Shown piece after piece: positions 45,590-58,129 of a stretch of DNA of 64,000 nt. Source of the stretch: Ischnura elegans (Eukaryota > Arthropoda > Insecta > Odonata > Coenagrionidae); assembly GCF_921293095.1 (NCBI RefSeq), contig NW_025791658.1:3720001-3784000 (forward strand), read 5' to 3'. The notes beneath the pieces are model-generated. The model worked only from the letters and a program-made list of their open reading frames with translations. It was not told the DNA's origin and did not search any database. Positions within the stretch are counted from its first letter, which is position 1. The number at the start of each line of letters is the position of its first letter. The translations under genes and the position numbers were made by a program.

Positions 45590-45880
45590 TTTTAGTGATA
45601 GTTGGTGCCTAAAGAGGTAAGCACCATTGCTCCTCGAGCCCGTGGTTGCATTCCTGGTCTGGAGGAATTTTTGCCCTGGGCAACAACTGTGATAGTTCAC
45701 CACCCTTAACCTGGATGCGCCCTGTATTTTTCGCCGCCATATCCGCCCACCATTTTAAGTGAGAATTTGGGTAATACAATAAACGCCGAGAAATAAGCGA
45801 TGAGGTAATGCCCTTGACCTCTCATTTATCAATGTGTCCGACAGCTCTCACGTTTTTCTCGTTATGCCTGTAAACAATAA
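45590..45880 (+). repeat. SINE-like repeat
   Basis: GTGGTTGCATTCCTGG resembles a B box. The downstream body shares CATTTTAAGTGAGAATTTGG and CTCATTTATCAA..GTGT with 46195-46300. Confidence 0.4.
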
Positions 45881-46507
45881 ACCATTAGAGTTAGACTCAA
45901 ACATTAGAGTTGCATATTTTAGTTGACGTAGACTTCAAGTGTAAATGTTCTTCACGAGATTAACTCACCCATCAATTCCTAGCTGTAGGTTCAAAAAGGA
46001 AATGTATTTTCGTTCAGATTTATAGGGCCGAAAAGATTTGATAATGCCGCATGAGAATCTCAAAAGATAGTAATAGATTCCTTTGATTATACATTGTAAA
46101 TAATTTTAAGAGTATAGATAATTGCATACATAATAAGATAATAATTGAAGATTCCCTGCGTTCTCTTCCCCCTACTTCCGTATCTGCACCTATATAAATG
46201 AGAGTGGTCTTTTCGGAACCATTTTACGTGAGAATCTGGGTAACTGAGAAAATATTACCAGTCCCTTAAACTCTCCTTTATCAAGGTGTTCCACTGAGCA
46301 TACCTTTTCTTGTGTATAAAAAAATACCTGCATGTGTATAAAAAATGTACCTGCTAAAAAAATAAACCACTGATGTGCTGCATATTACAAAATCCCTGAT
46401 GAAACACTTAGCACGTCCTGAATCTTATGCAGTCGAACCTTGCCTACGAGAGTAGGAGTGTTGCGTTTTATAAGGATGACCACTCATGGCTAGAAATTAT
46501 AGGCCAA

Positions 46508-47161
46508 TAGGGTGGTTTCAAATTATTTTTTTATTGCCTGTATCGGAAGATTATTACTCCTGGAGTCCGTATTTCACGCTTTTAGATTTTTAAATGACGA
46601 TATCTATTTTTCGCGATTAAATGAAAAGTGAAAATTTTCAAGCGCGCGAAAACACGACGGGTAAGGAAATCTCTCCGTGTGACGTATTTCTGGTTCCCCC
46701 TCCCGCCTTGTTAGGTGACCTTGATCGAGGCTCTGAGCGCTGATAGGACGCAGGATGCTAGAGGGTAGCTGAGTACCTTGCTGTCTGGTAGCGCTTGGCT
46801 TAAAAAAGGTTTATTAATACCTTATCAAACGAAGAAAACTTTCCTAAATTAGCCAGTTTTAATAGGTGATTATTAAGACATGTTTCCCTGAGCTCTGCGC
46901 CTCATGCATGCATTGGTAATCTCAGACGATGTATAACTCCTATCTTCTCCTATAGAAACTAGGTCCCTGTGCCGTCACGTGGAGTGGCATCGCATGGGCG
47001 CCAATCTGGCCCTTTTCAAATGAGGATAAAAATGGACCATTGCCCTTCGTCTAAACCGGTATTTCTAAAACGAAATAATTTGTATATTATGAATACAGTA
47101 ATTGTGGGTAACAAATCGCAATCAATGCCTTTCGGTTTCTTTGATGAAGGAAACTACCCTA
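46508..47161. mobile_element. Spy-like MITE copy 12
   Basis: Full-length, between GGCCAA and TTCGTCC, same subgroup as 9115-9769. One TIR base differs (GTTTCA for GTTTCC). Confidence 0.85.
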
Positions 47162-48857
47162 TTCGTCCATGTATTTTTCAATTAAATGGTATCCGTACCG
47201 CAAAACTACCCGTTCGACCCCTTAACGCCGTCATGCGTATCCAGTACGCTTCCTGAACTTCGTTAAGTAAAAATTTTTCTCCGTCAGATATTTTATTATA
47301 AAAGTAATTTATCGTATGGTGAGGAAATTTTGTGATGCACTTGAATTAACACTTAATTCATTTTGAGAAAGAAAGATTCCATTCGGCTAAGAAATGAAAG
47401 GAATATTTTGTGTTGCACTCATCAAAGGACAAATAATTAAAGCTATTTGCAATGAATTTAGTGCATTTACGAGTAGGAATGTTTATGAAACTTACCACTA
47501 GTTGATCAGGAATAGAAGGCTTATGGTCCTCAACCAAGCCATTAAATTTTTTGGGTTTGTTATTGCTATTGGTTAGTGTACATTATTTTGATAGGAGAAA
47601 TCACCCTTGTTTGAAGTGCTGTTGTTGATTTTTTTTGGAATATCGACTTAGATTTCTACATCTCATGGTGATTCATTGATTTTTTCTATCATATTTGTGT
47701 TTGTTCATCTTTGCTGAGTTATTGATTTAGTCAGTTTTAACCGTACAGAACGCTCCCTATTATCCGGGATAATGATGAGGAGAGGAGGCACGAATAATCG
47801 AAAAACACGATTCTTTCACTTTAATATCATGTTATTTTCACAATTTACGTAAATCAAATAATATACTATTTTTACGCACATTGTCTGCTGTTTTAAAAAG
47901 CTTCCCGGACTCACTGTTCCCCGTTCTGCATTTTTCGGCAATGCGGGGGCAGCCCCGCAATTATTTTTTTAGCCCCCCCTTCGCCCCCCATATGTATCCG
48001 CCACTGCTCCGTAGGTTAGTGTTTGTCTTATAGCCTCCTCTCTTCTGCTGCAAAGTACTTGTAAAGATAACAAAAATATATACCTCTTAGATGGTTCCTA
48101 TTCAAAGACGCAATTGATGAAAGAAAAATGAAATAATTATTTGATAAGAATAGAGATAGTTATAAAACTTTTAATTCACGTAACTGATTTTGGCATTAAT
48201 GTCATTAATTTGAAAATTAATGACATTGATGCCAAAATTATCCAATTAAAAAAGGGAATTAGGATATCCCTCTACGACCCCTTATATTCTCTTCCAGGGC
48301 CACCTTGTATTTTAAAGTGAGAGGGTGACTCACTTGATCACTGCGGCAAATTAATTTTGGAGGTGTGTGCGGAATCCGTGAATGGGTTCAATAGGAAATG
48401 GAAACAGGTACGTGTGTGGAAGCAGCTGAATCCTGAGCTCTCCTCTTTGTGCCGATTGACATTCATGATGACAACGTTTTATTAATGTACAATGGATCCT
48501 AAAATTGAAGAGAGATGAAAATGGAAAAAAATCAAGATACGAAGCAAAATCAGTCATCTTTCAATGTTCCTAAAAAACCAGATTTCATTACGACGAAACA
48601 TAATATGTCTCTTTTGCTTGAATGCCAACACCTACAGCTCGTATTCTACATGTACGTTCGTATGTACGTATTTGTATGTTCGTAATTGAGTATCATTAAC
48701 CCATTTAGCTGTGGGAGTGCATGATTTTAGCCACAAATCGGGAGAAAACCAAGAAAGTTTCTCCCCTCTAGCCAGAGGCGAGTGTATTTCAGAGTAAACC
48801 CTTACAATCTAGGGCTAGCCGTTTCTCTATCTTTATAACCAACAGATGGTCCTACAA
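47162..48857. other. No gene recognised
   Basis: AT-rich. It contains a 23-bp-arm hairpin (about 48190-48235, TTTGGCATTAATGTCATTAA and its complement) and C/G-rich transposon scraps at 47945-48010. 48540-48850 resembles 50100-50375, a diverged repeat pair. Confidence 0.45.
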
Positions 48858-49510
48858 TAGGGTGGTTTCCTATTATTTTTTTATTGCCTAAATCGAAAGA
48901 TTATTACTCCTGGAGTACGTATTTCACGCTTTTAGATTTTTAAATGACGATATCTATTTTTCTCGATTAAATGAAAAGTGAAAAATTTCAAGCGCGCAAA
49001 AACGCGACGCGTAAGTAGGAAAGTCCGTGCGACGCATTTCTGGTTCCCCCTCCCGCATTGTGAGGTGACCTTGATCGAGGCTCTGAGCGCTGATAGGACG
49101 CAGGATGCTAGCGGGTAGCTGAGTACCTTGCTGGCTGGTAGCGCTTGGCTTTAAAAGGTTTATTAATACCTTATCAAACGAAGAAAACTTTCCGACCTTA
49201 GCCAGTTTTAATAGGTTATTATTAAGACATGTTTCCCTGAGCTCTGTGCCTCATGCATGCATTGGTAACCTCAGAAGATGTAAAACTCCCATCCTCTCGT
49301 GTAGAAACTAGGTCCCTGTGACGTCACGTGGAGTGGAATCGCATGGGCGCCAATCTGGCCTTTTTCAAATGAGGATAAAGTTTGACCCTTGCCATTCGTC
49401 TAAACTGGGATTTCTAAAACCAAATAATTTGTGTATTATGAATACACTAATGGTGGGTAACGAATCGCAATCAATGCCTATCGTTTTCTTTGATGAAGGA
49501 AACTACCCTG
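48858..49510. mobile_element. Spy-like MITE copy 13
   Basis: Full-length. The last base pair has changed (ACCCTG for ACCCTA), flanked by CTACAA and TTGGGCA. Confidence 0.85.
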
Positions 49511-49767
49511 TTGGGCACATGCCGTGGGCGTGTTAACAGCGTGGAGCAGGGAGGAAGCATTAGGAAGTGGGATAGGAAGTGCCTTGGGGTACCCCTGCCA
49601 TGGGGGTTGACTGGAGAGAGTTGAGCCGCTTTAGCGATCCATACAGGGAGGGGAACACACAACACTATGACATTTGAACGATTATATAGAAGATAAAGTA
49701 CAAGATAATATAGACAATGATGAACTGGCAGCATTTGCCCCTTCATTTTACACCTTCTCGGCAAACA

Positions 49768-49904
49768 ACATGTATAAACTCTCCTCGGGATACCGCGCGG
49801 GTAATATTTTGTAAGGGCACCGACGTTTCGGGTACCAACTCGTTACCCATTCTTACGGCTACACCAAAAAAATGTAACGTACCCGAGGAGAGTTTATACA
49901 TATG
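49768..49904. mobile_element. Short TIR element, about 137 bp
   Basis: Ends TGTATAAACTCTCCTCGG and CCGAGGAGAGTTTATACA are inverted repeats. The inside shares GACGTTTCGGGTACC with the complement of 11370-11385. Confidence 0.65.
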
Positions 49905-50638
49905 TTAGTGATGTAACAGTCACATTTGAATAATTGGAGCAGAGCAGCGATGCACCACAGTACATGGAAGCCACCGAGGAGGAACTATCATCACTGCAAG
50001 GAAATAAAACTTGGATACTCTGTGAATTTTCCGAAGGAAGACAACCCATTGATGCAAGTTGAACCTCTAAGAAGAAGAAAGATATCATTTTGAATTTGTT
50101 TCCATTTTCATCTTTCACTCGTGAAGGGATACGCTTAAAGAAAAGGACTCTATTATGAAGAAACATATTTCGCTTGAATGTCAACATCAAGAGTTCGTAT
50201 GTAATTGTCTGTCGCTAACCCTTTCGCCACAGGAGTAAATGATTTTGGCTAACAGCCTGTGCGGGAGACAACCAATAAATATTCTTCCCTCTAGCCTTGC
50301 TAAGGGTCTCCCTAGGAATGAACCCTTATAAATCCAGGCAAACCCTTCTTTCTCTCTTGCCAAAGGATGGGCCTACATTGAGGCACTAGTCGTAGGAAAT
50401 TAACACCATTGAGCGGGAAGGAATTAATAAATAATGGGCAGTAAGATAGGAAATACCAGGAGCCACCCTGATAGGAGGGATGGCCTGGGAGAGATAACCC
50501 ATATTAGCGTTCCCTAGAGCCAGGGAAAATGCACTTCAGCTCAACCCGGATATCATTAATAACTTTGGGAAACTTGTAGTAGTTAGTCGAGCAGTGGTCA
50601 AACGCTGAAGAACGTTTTCCCGCAGTCGGTATACAATA

Positions 50639-50769
50639 CCCAGACGGCACAGAATCCTCCGTATCTAATTCGTATGCAGATAGTATCCATTGACTACCGC
50701 TCCGGCGCTTTTCGTCAATGGATACTATCTGCATACGAATTAGATATGGAGGATTCTGTGCCGTCTGGG
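50639..50769. repeat. Hairpin with 55-bp arms
   Basis: 50639-50693 and 50715-50769 are inverted copies (CCCAGACGGCACAGAATCC ... GTATCCATTGA) with a single mismatch visible and a 21-bp loop. GGTATACAATAC flanks it at 50630 and 50829. Confidence 0.85.
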
Positions 50770-51865
50770 ATATATATGAGTCTTGGCTTCCCATGGGAAG
50801 AAACGCCGCGGAAACCTCAGATCAAACGGTATACAATACGTTTAAAAACGGCCCCGCAGCTTACGGGTAAATATCCATAACTGGCGATAATCTTAGCTAA
50901 TATTATGATCTGTCCATTTCATGGCTGCGGGTGAGCTTTCGTGGAGCCCGGACACTCTGGGAAGGTTTCGTTGGTGGGGACAGTAGCGAGAGAGGGAAGA
51001 GAAGCGAACTTAACGTTGCCGAATATACGCAGCCGCTGAAGTTGATCACTGAAAACGTGTGAGTGATACACAGGTAATTTGGCCCTGGCGTACAGTGTAC
51101 AGAAATCGAATAAAGCTGGACAAAACCTCAAAAACGATTTTTTGAGTGCGGAATTTGAAAATTTGCACAGTTGTTGTCAATATCACAGTGCATTTTTTTT
51201 ACGAAAACCATTTTTCATAGGTAATTTTTTAAGCAAAGTACTCGGGCCTCAGATTCGGACAAATTTCGCGAAAATTGCCCGCGTTGATTTTTTTTCGAAA
51301 TGCAGCATGTTATACCTAATTCCACACCTTCTGTAGTATTTCAATAGAAACAAAAATTTACAATATAATATGTGGTTTATTATTGTTAATTCTTGGCAAC
51401 TTGACAACTCGACATCTGCAAGTCATCTTATCTCGACATCTGCATCTATGACGGCAGTCGAACGTAATTCCGCGGTAAATCATCATAATAGGGAAAACAG
51501 TGTAATGAAAACTTTACTGAGGCTTTTAGGGGATCTATGACCCCTATTATATTTACGCCACTGCTTTTATGAAGTTTAAATATTATTGAAAATGACTTTA
51601 TTATTCCACACTCCAATTTTGAGAGCCGAAATGATGTAGGTAAAGTGTATTTCCAGTCATGTCGTATTTCAAAAGTTTTCCGCGGACCTCCGGTTTCCTG
51701 GGGGGTCCTCTCCCGAAGGAAATTCTCATTGCTACGCCTTTGAATTAAAGGATTCAAGGGACCCTTCGTTGAGGGCTACGAACAAAGGTGGAAAGCTCTT
51801 ATCATATATTGGAAGTTATCGTGGTTGAAGCATTGGAGGATTTGGTTCATGTGTTGAGCTTGTGC

Positions 51866-52121
51866 CAGTGACATAGCCAGGAATTTCGTTCAGGATGGGG
51901 TCTAAAAATTTTGGGGGGAAAGGTTTTGAAAAACGAAGTACTAAGTAATGGGGTTTTCACTAATTTTAACAATAGTCATAACGGAAAGACTTCGTTGTCG
52001 AAGAAGTATTTAGTAAATTCATGATTTTTCAATATTTTGTTTTCTTTTATGAAGGAAAATGATTGTGTTTTTATACTTCGGGAGGAGGGTCCGGACCCCC
52101 CTCCCATTGGCTACGCCACTG
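51866..52121. mobile_element. hAT MITE B, third copy
   Basis: Ends CAGTGACATAGCC and GGCTACGCCACTG. Flanks GCTTGTGC and GCTTGTAC match at 7 of 8 bases. Followed at 52134-52185 by a 19-bp-arm hairpin (AAATAAGCGATATTATAAT). Confidence 0.8.
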
Positions 52122-52642
52122 GCTTGTACCTAAAAATAAGCGATATTATAATACTGATGGTGTGATATTATAATATCGCTTATTTGTATGCACTATACAT
52201 TATGTAGATATTAGAATGGCAGCAAGGACGCCGACTTACAAAAAATATTGGGGGGCCCAAACCCCCAGGATCTTGCCCCAGGACATTTTATAATTAGTGA
52301 GTTTTAAGTTTTTTAAGCATTTTAGAAGAGTCATATGATCAACATTAGAACCTTTATAACTCTAATCTCGATATCTGGACACTCCGGGGAAAATCGACAA
52401 GCCTGACACATTTTCTCCACACACCCATAACGAATTTTTGAGGGGGCTCGGGCCCCCCTCAGGCCCCATGGAGTCGGAGCCACTAAATGGCAGGCTACCT
52501 GGTCCGCGCTTTCCGGAAGAAAGTTGGCCTTTTCCTTATAGGTATTGAGGAATAACTACCTATGTATCCGCCACTGGTATACAATTTTTTTTTCTGATTT
52601 CTTCTTAACAATCAGAAATACCAGAGTACAAATGGTGTATTT

Positions 52643-53497
52643 GTAATTTTTTTCAAATGTGGTTCTTTATGATAGTGATCATTATACATCATCTCTCGAG
52701 AGGAAGCTTGCTTTATTTCAATTTTCGCCGTCCCTTAGAGCTACTGCTGTCCTTAAAATTCATACAATTCGTGAATAGAAATTATATTTATATAATTCTA
52801 ATGATCCGTATGAGGACTCCATAGCAGTGTATTTCAAAATGTCGATTTCTTCGAGTGCGCAAAATGAAAAATGACGTAATCCTAAGTTCCCAAGATAACT
52901 AATACATTATTGAGTGTAATCAAGTTAGCCTTTTTATGGCTGTTTTGAAAAATTTAGTTCATATGATTCATTAAAGAAATTTTGTTACCTATCCACTTAG
53001 TCAGTGCAAGGCCGTATACATAATATTGCATTCCTGCGGCAACTAGAAATGCGCTTTAATTCCGTTTCTGACCGCATAATTAAATAAAGTTTGTCAAAAT
53101 AAATATTTTTCTGCTAACAATCATGGCAAAAATGATGTATCTTCAATGAAATGTCCTTATTCTTTTATGGAATGGTAATTTCTAACTCGTATAGTAGGCC
53201 TCTTTACGTGTGTCTCTAGCGGTGAAAATTGTAACTAGCAAACCTTGAATCTAGACGAATCTTTGATTCCATAGTCTCACACTAACAAAGAGAATGAAAG
53301 CCGAGGCACAACCGTTCGATAATGTGCGATGTTATTCTTGTTTTATTTTAAGTCATTGTTGTTTGTGAGAAATTGCCTTCCACTATTAGCATTATAAATT
53401 TATTTCATTTCCATATATCATTGAAGTTATTGTAGTTTCTTCTTAGGATTTCGAGATTTCTCTCAGTGCTGTGTTGACGATTTCGTGTACGAGTGAA
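52643..53497 (+). repeat. Orphan duplicate of the ZAD-gene promoter/5' leader
   Basis: This stretch aligns almost end to end with 19115-19970. Shared blocks include GTAATTTTTTTCAAATGTG, AGATAACTAATA, TAGTAGGCCTCTTTACGTG and GGATTTCGAGATTTCTCTC. It ends at GAGTGAA, just before the uORF position, and no ZAD coding sequence follows. Instead an unrelated 191-bp tandem array begins. It may be the remnant of a tandem gene duplication. Confidence 0.8.
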
Positions 53498-53573
53498 CTT
53501 GTGTTACCTTGGCCCACAGTTTTTTCCCAAACATCTGCAATGCTGCCAACATTTACGTTAAAACTCAAGTGAC

Positions 53574-54317
53574 GGTATGAGTTTATAATATTAATCATTA
53601 CTCAGTTATGCGTCCATTCATATCGCTGGTTTTTAAATATATGGCAGACCAAACATCAATACATAGTACTATATGCAGATATACCGCGAATCGTCCCTGA
53701 TATACAAGTTACAGGACCTGCAATACTTAGTAATTTCTCGCCGCGAAGCTGTGACTTGACCGACGGCATTAGTTTATAATATTTATCATTACTCAGTTAT
53801 GCGTCCATTCATATCGCTGGTTTTTTAATATATGGCAGAAAAAACATCAATACATAGTACTATATGCAGATATACCGCGAATCGTCCCTGATATACATGT
53901 TACAGGACCTGCAATACTTAGTAATTTCTCGCCGCGAAGCTGTGACTTGACCGACGGTATGAGTTTATAATATTTATCATTACTCAGTTATGCGTCCATT
54001 CTTCTCGCTGGTTTTTTAAATATATATGGAAGACAAGACATCAATACATAGTACTAATTACAGATATTCCGCGAATCGTCCCTGATTTACAAGTTACAGG
54101 ACCTGCAATACTTAGTATTTTCTCGCCGCGAAGATGTGACTTGACCGACGATATGAGTTTATAATATTTATTATTACTCACTTATGCGTCCATTCATACC
54201 GCTTGTTTTTTAATATATGGCAGACAAAACATCAATACATAGTACTATATGCAGATATACCGCGAATCGTCCTTGATATACAAGTTACAGGACCTGCAAT
54301 ACTTAGTATTTTCTCGC
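53574..54317. repeat. 191-194 bp tandem array, about four units
   Basis: GTTTATAATATTTATCATT recurs at 53581, 53772, 53963 and 54157. Every unit contains CAATACATAGTACTA, ACCGCGAATCGTCCCTGAT and TTCTCGCCGCGAAG. Satellite-like. The last unit stops inside TTCTCGCC. Confidence 0.9.
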
Positions 54318-54575
54318 CTCCCTCCCCCAGAGCTCCGAGAAAATTTTAATTTTAATCCATTTCACTTAATTGGATTGATATTACTAACAGAATAGTATAA
54401 GGATTAATAAAAGATTCCTCAGAAAGCCGTAAAACACACCATTTTGAACCATTTATCTTAAAATTCCGCAATTTACCGATCTCATACCTACCGCTTATCC
54501 TGGTGGGTATTCTATACCCCACACACTCCGGCATTAGTTGCACCTTAACCCCCCCCCCCCCTAGCCTTAATTCCT
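54318..54575. mobile_element. hAT element A, third copy (partial)
   Basis: Matches 10250-10294 plus 11482-12383 without the inserts. The 5' terminus is missing. It contains the unoccupied site AGCCTTAATTCCTG. Confidence 0.75.
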
Positions 54576-55084
54576 GTTTGCGACCCTGACCACAATAGAG
54601 GTTCTATCTTTCATGATCAGCACAATAGACGTTACATACATTGAAAATCGTATGAGCGTTACTTATAAGTCAGGAACTAATATCCGATATCAGTATTGTG
54701 GAATTCCATTTCTCGATCTATTCCTGGGCGTTTTCAAAAATTTTAAACCAGTCGAAACCTTCAAATTCCCTCATTTGTCCCGTCACTTACTTCCTGAAGA
54801 GAAACTGATTCATGATCGACTTGCCTGCGAGAAAAGAATCACGAGTCTTTTGATTCACATGGTGATTCAATCGTTTTGAACGAATCGTTCGCGAACGACC
54901 CATCACTATTATGTAGATTGCCGCATGCGAGAAATAACGAGCGGGTCATTGGGATAAAAATGAAAAGTTACGGGACAGGAGGTGACTCAGTGGCGTCGCC
55001 AGGAATTTCGTTTGGGGGGGGGGGGGGCAAAACCAGGGGGAGGGGGGCTTTTTGAAGAGCAGAGGACTTAGCAGAGGGTTTTAA

Positions 55085-58000
55085 CCCGGCGGTAGTCGCG
55101 CCCATTTTCCGAACACAAACGGTCGCGTGGGGTGTCTCTGACACCCCAAAAGATTTTCTTTAATTTCTTTCATATAGTATATATTATTTACAAATTTCAC
55201 ATCTAGACGTATCATTTGTTTTTTTAGAAATGGCTATACTATATATTTAAAACCATAAATTCAACTTTTATTTTTTTAAGAAAACATTTTTGAATACCCT
55301 ATTTTCCAGTAGGCAGTCCCAGTTCCTCCGGAAAAATTGCCAATTTCTTTTTTGTTTCAGCCAAATAACACAGTTGAAATGTTGAGATATAAATACACGG
55401 CATATACTTTTATAAACATCAATCACTGTATCTCATCATATTTTCAGCGTCGACATCTATTTGCCTTACGTAAATGCTAAATTATGTACTAAATTAATTT
55501 ACTTATCGATATTGAATCGATTTCCCAAAATCTATTCTTGAAGAAAAATTTACTATGATATTACGGTCACTAATAACTATTGAAATACTCCTGTTACAAA
55601 TTATATACAGCATTGGAAAGGTAAACTAACAATTATGTAGTCCTCAACAGAAGCTCAATTTCGCGCTATTGAAAATTTTTATTGAATGTAAGGAATGTAG
55701 AAAATAAAGCATGTAAACTATTTATTTGCTTCTAATCACTTCTCAAATTTTCAGCAAATGTGTACCATGCATTAGTTTTTAAAACAATTCACAGTATATT
55801 TTTGTTTTTATATCTGTTAGAAAAAAACACATCTTCCAGCTTTTTTCTTTTTTTCTCCTCATCTTTTTCTCAGGCTCATTTTACGCATATTCCTCTATTT
55901 TTAAAGTCTCTAGAGATCGTGTTCAATATCGATCAAATTTTACTGCATGGAAAAGTTAACAATCGAGTTTTCTGACGAAAAAACTTCTTTGCAATGAGAT
56001 AATGAATTGGAATACCTAGGTATAACATATTCACTGATGTCAGCAGTGTTTGGCAAATGAAAGAAAATGGCCATGGACCATCTCCTGATGTTTCAGTTTG
56101 CATGATAGGTGCTGCCTATTTTGTCTAATATGGCTAGACCTCCTTCAGTCCAGTTATAAAAGGTCAATATTTCCGGTTTTCTTTTATTATCTGTTCGTCT
56201 TGGATTCATTGATAGAAATAGCTGCGTGAATTGTTGGCGAAAGAATTACATTCTTTGACCATTTTACGACGCAGGAAACTAGAGCTTTTTTCTTCCTAAA
56301 CCAAAATAAGCTGCTATTTTCTTCTCTTTTTCATATATGACTTTCAGCGCTAAATCTCTTTTATTGTTACGCACTGTTCCCGCAACCGTCGAATTATTGC
56401 TTAGAATTTCATCTGCTTGCGGAATATTATTGAAGCAGTAGTTCCTCCCGTTTCTGTTTACAAAAGAAAACATTCGCTTTAACTCCTCTTTTGGACTGCT
56501 ATCTACAAAAAATGGACCCTCTCATTGCCACCGTGAATAGATACATCTTCAAATACAATCGAATTTGCCAATGCAAAAATTTTGATGCTATATTTTGCGG
56601 GGTTGCAAGGTAAATATTGCCTATATGAACATCTTCTTTGAAAAGGAATCAATTGTTCATCAGCTTTTTCTCATGGCCCAATTCTATAACGTTGCCGTGT
56701 ATTGCTAGCAAACATCTCAAATACATCTCTACTTTGTGCTAATTTGCCACTTCTCATTTTCTCTACTCTAACAGTCACGTTGTCGAAACTAAAATATAAA
56801 GGGTAAAAGAGAAATATGTTATGGCTCATGGAGGAATACCATATTTCCACTGCTAATCCATTGTGGTTCCAAAACAATAGAAAATTCTGTTACTCAGTTT
56901 TATTTGCCCTGGCTAAAAGTAAAATACTATTCAGGAACACTAAGTCTTTCCTGTCTGTTTCGCTATCTCTTTTACGAGAATAATTTTCAGCGACTTTCTC
57001 TACCTGAATATTAGTGCAATTTACAATTTTCTCTACCATTCTTTCAATGAACATCATACGAAAACAAACCATTCGTGTTTTGAATCCGATTTATTTTGCT
57101 AATAAGTCCACTCCTCGCAGAAACACTGCTACAATTTTATGTTCTTATGTTTGGTCTTGATCCCTGCGTATTACACGTTGCAACTCCATACTTCCCAACG
57201 TTCAAAAGCTCCCTTCCCTTTTACAAAAGTTCATCATCTCTGCACTGATGTTCAGTGTGTTATGCGCAGCTATATGACACCCATCTTCTTTTTCATCTGA
57301 ATCAATCTTCTTCCCTCAAAGATTCATTCAAAAGACAAAGACTCTTTCTTTTACTCTAGAGGTAGCTGACATTTAGTATGAATTGAAAACGATGAATGTA
57401 AGTGTTATAAGGCCAACCTTCAATGGTAAATTCACAAAAACATGTAAATAATGATTTTTTTAAATAACTACTGCACTAACGTAATTGAACGAAGTCTTCA
57501 AAAATCATCTCTAAAAATCGCATTTTCTACAAAAGTTGACGTCAGAAACAAATAATTCCTCATCCAACTTTTCAATCCAAAGTCAAAGTATATTAGCTTT
57601 TTCCTTTTTTTTAGAAAGACTGCAGGAATCCATAGTGTACAGAATGAACGTGCTGTAAGTATTACATGATCGATTTTTCGTGGCTCACTTCGAGAAAAAT
57701 CACTGTAACATTATAAGAAATTACTAACTTTCTATTTTTACATAAATTTAGACAAAAAATATACCAATAAATAAATATTTTTGATGTAAAGGTAAAAATA
57801 CAACTTTCATGGCCAGTTTCAGAAAAGTAGCTATCAAATATGATGAAAACAGATGAAAAATATTCAAGGCGACTTTAAATACTAGGCGGAAAACTGTAAC
57901 GAGAACGGTCGCGTGGGGTGTCTGGCGCACCCCACTCTGCAGAGCTTTGACAAAAGTAATTTTTCTTAAAAACTTGCATTTATTTTATAATAATCTTTTA

Positions 58001-58129
58001 CATGTATCCTCAGAAAGCTTAAAAAATCAGCTAGAGGAGGTTACAGGTCATTGCAGTCAAAATTACAAGAAAAAATAGCGCTAAAGTAAGGCTGGGGTGT
58101 CTGGGACACCCCACGCGACCACTGCCGGG
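55085..58129 (-). mobile_element. Decayed piggyBac-like transposon, 3045 bp
   Basis: Ends CCCGGCGGTAGTCGCG and CGCGACCACTGCCGGG. Left flank TTAA (55081-55084). The right TTAA is reduced to T: compared with the unoccupied copy at about 16604, three bases (TAA) are missing. The subterminal CGGTCGCGTGGGGTGTCT palindrome recurs at 55129, 57906 and 58092. It encodes transposase remnants on the minus strand. Confidence 0.85.
55980..57072 (-). pseudogene. piggyBac transposase remnant 3
   Basis: Minus-strand pieces in order: VEKVAENYSRKRDSETDRKD (about 57000-56940), an AT-rich middle, STVAGTVRNNKRDL (about 56390-56350, matching the STVVGTxRKNKREIP block), then KPEILTFYNWTEGGLAILDK (about 56180-56110, matching KPExIxFYNxTKGGVDxxDx). 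In the last block the VDxxD aspartate is changed (LAILD). Frames are broken by stops and shifts. Confidence 0.75.

Larger units (their letters stand above)
42661..46507. other. 3' flank of the ZAD gene; SINE-like pieces, no gene
   Basis: After the 3' end, AT-rich sequence without credible ORFs. It contains tRNA-like text at about 43825 and two related SINE-like stretches at 45590-45880 and 46130-46370 (shared CATTTTA..TGAGAAT.TGGGTAA). Confidence 0.5.

Noticed and set aside
51446..51757. 103-codon minus-strand frame
   Set aside because: No recognisable domain, and the region has transposon-like GGACCTCCGG..GGGTCC text; likely chance.
53574..54317. CRISPR array
   Set aside because: Units are direct 191-bp repeats without short repeat/spacer alternation, in a eukaryotic genome.
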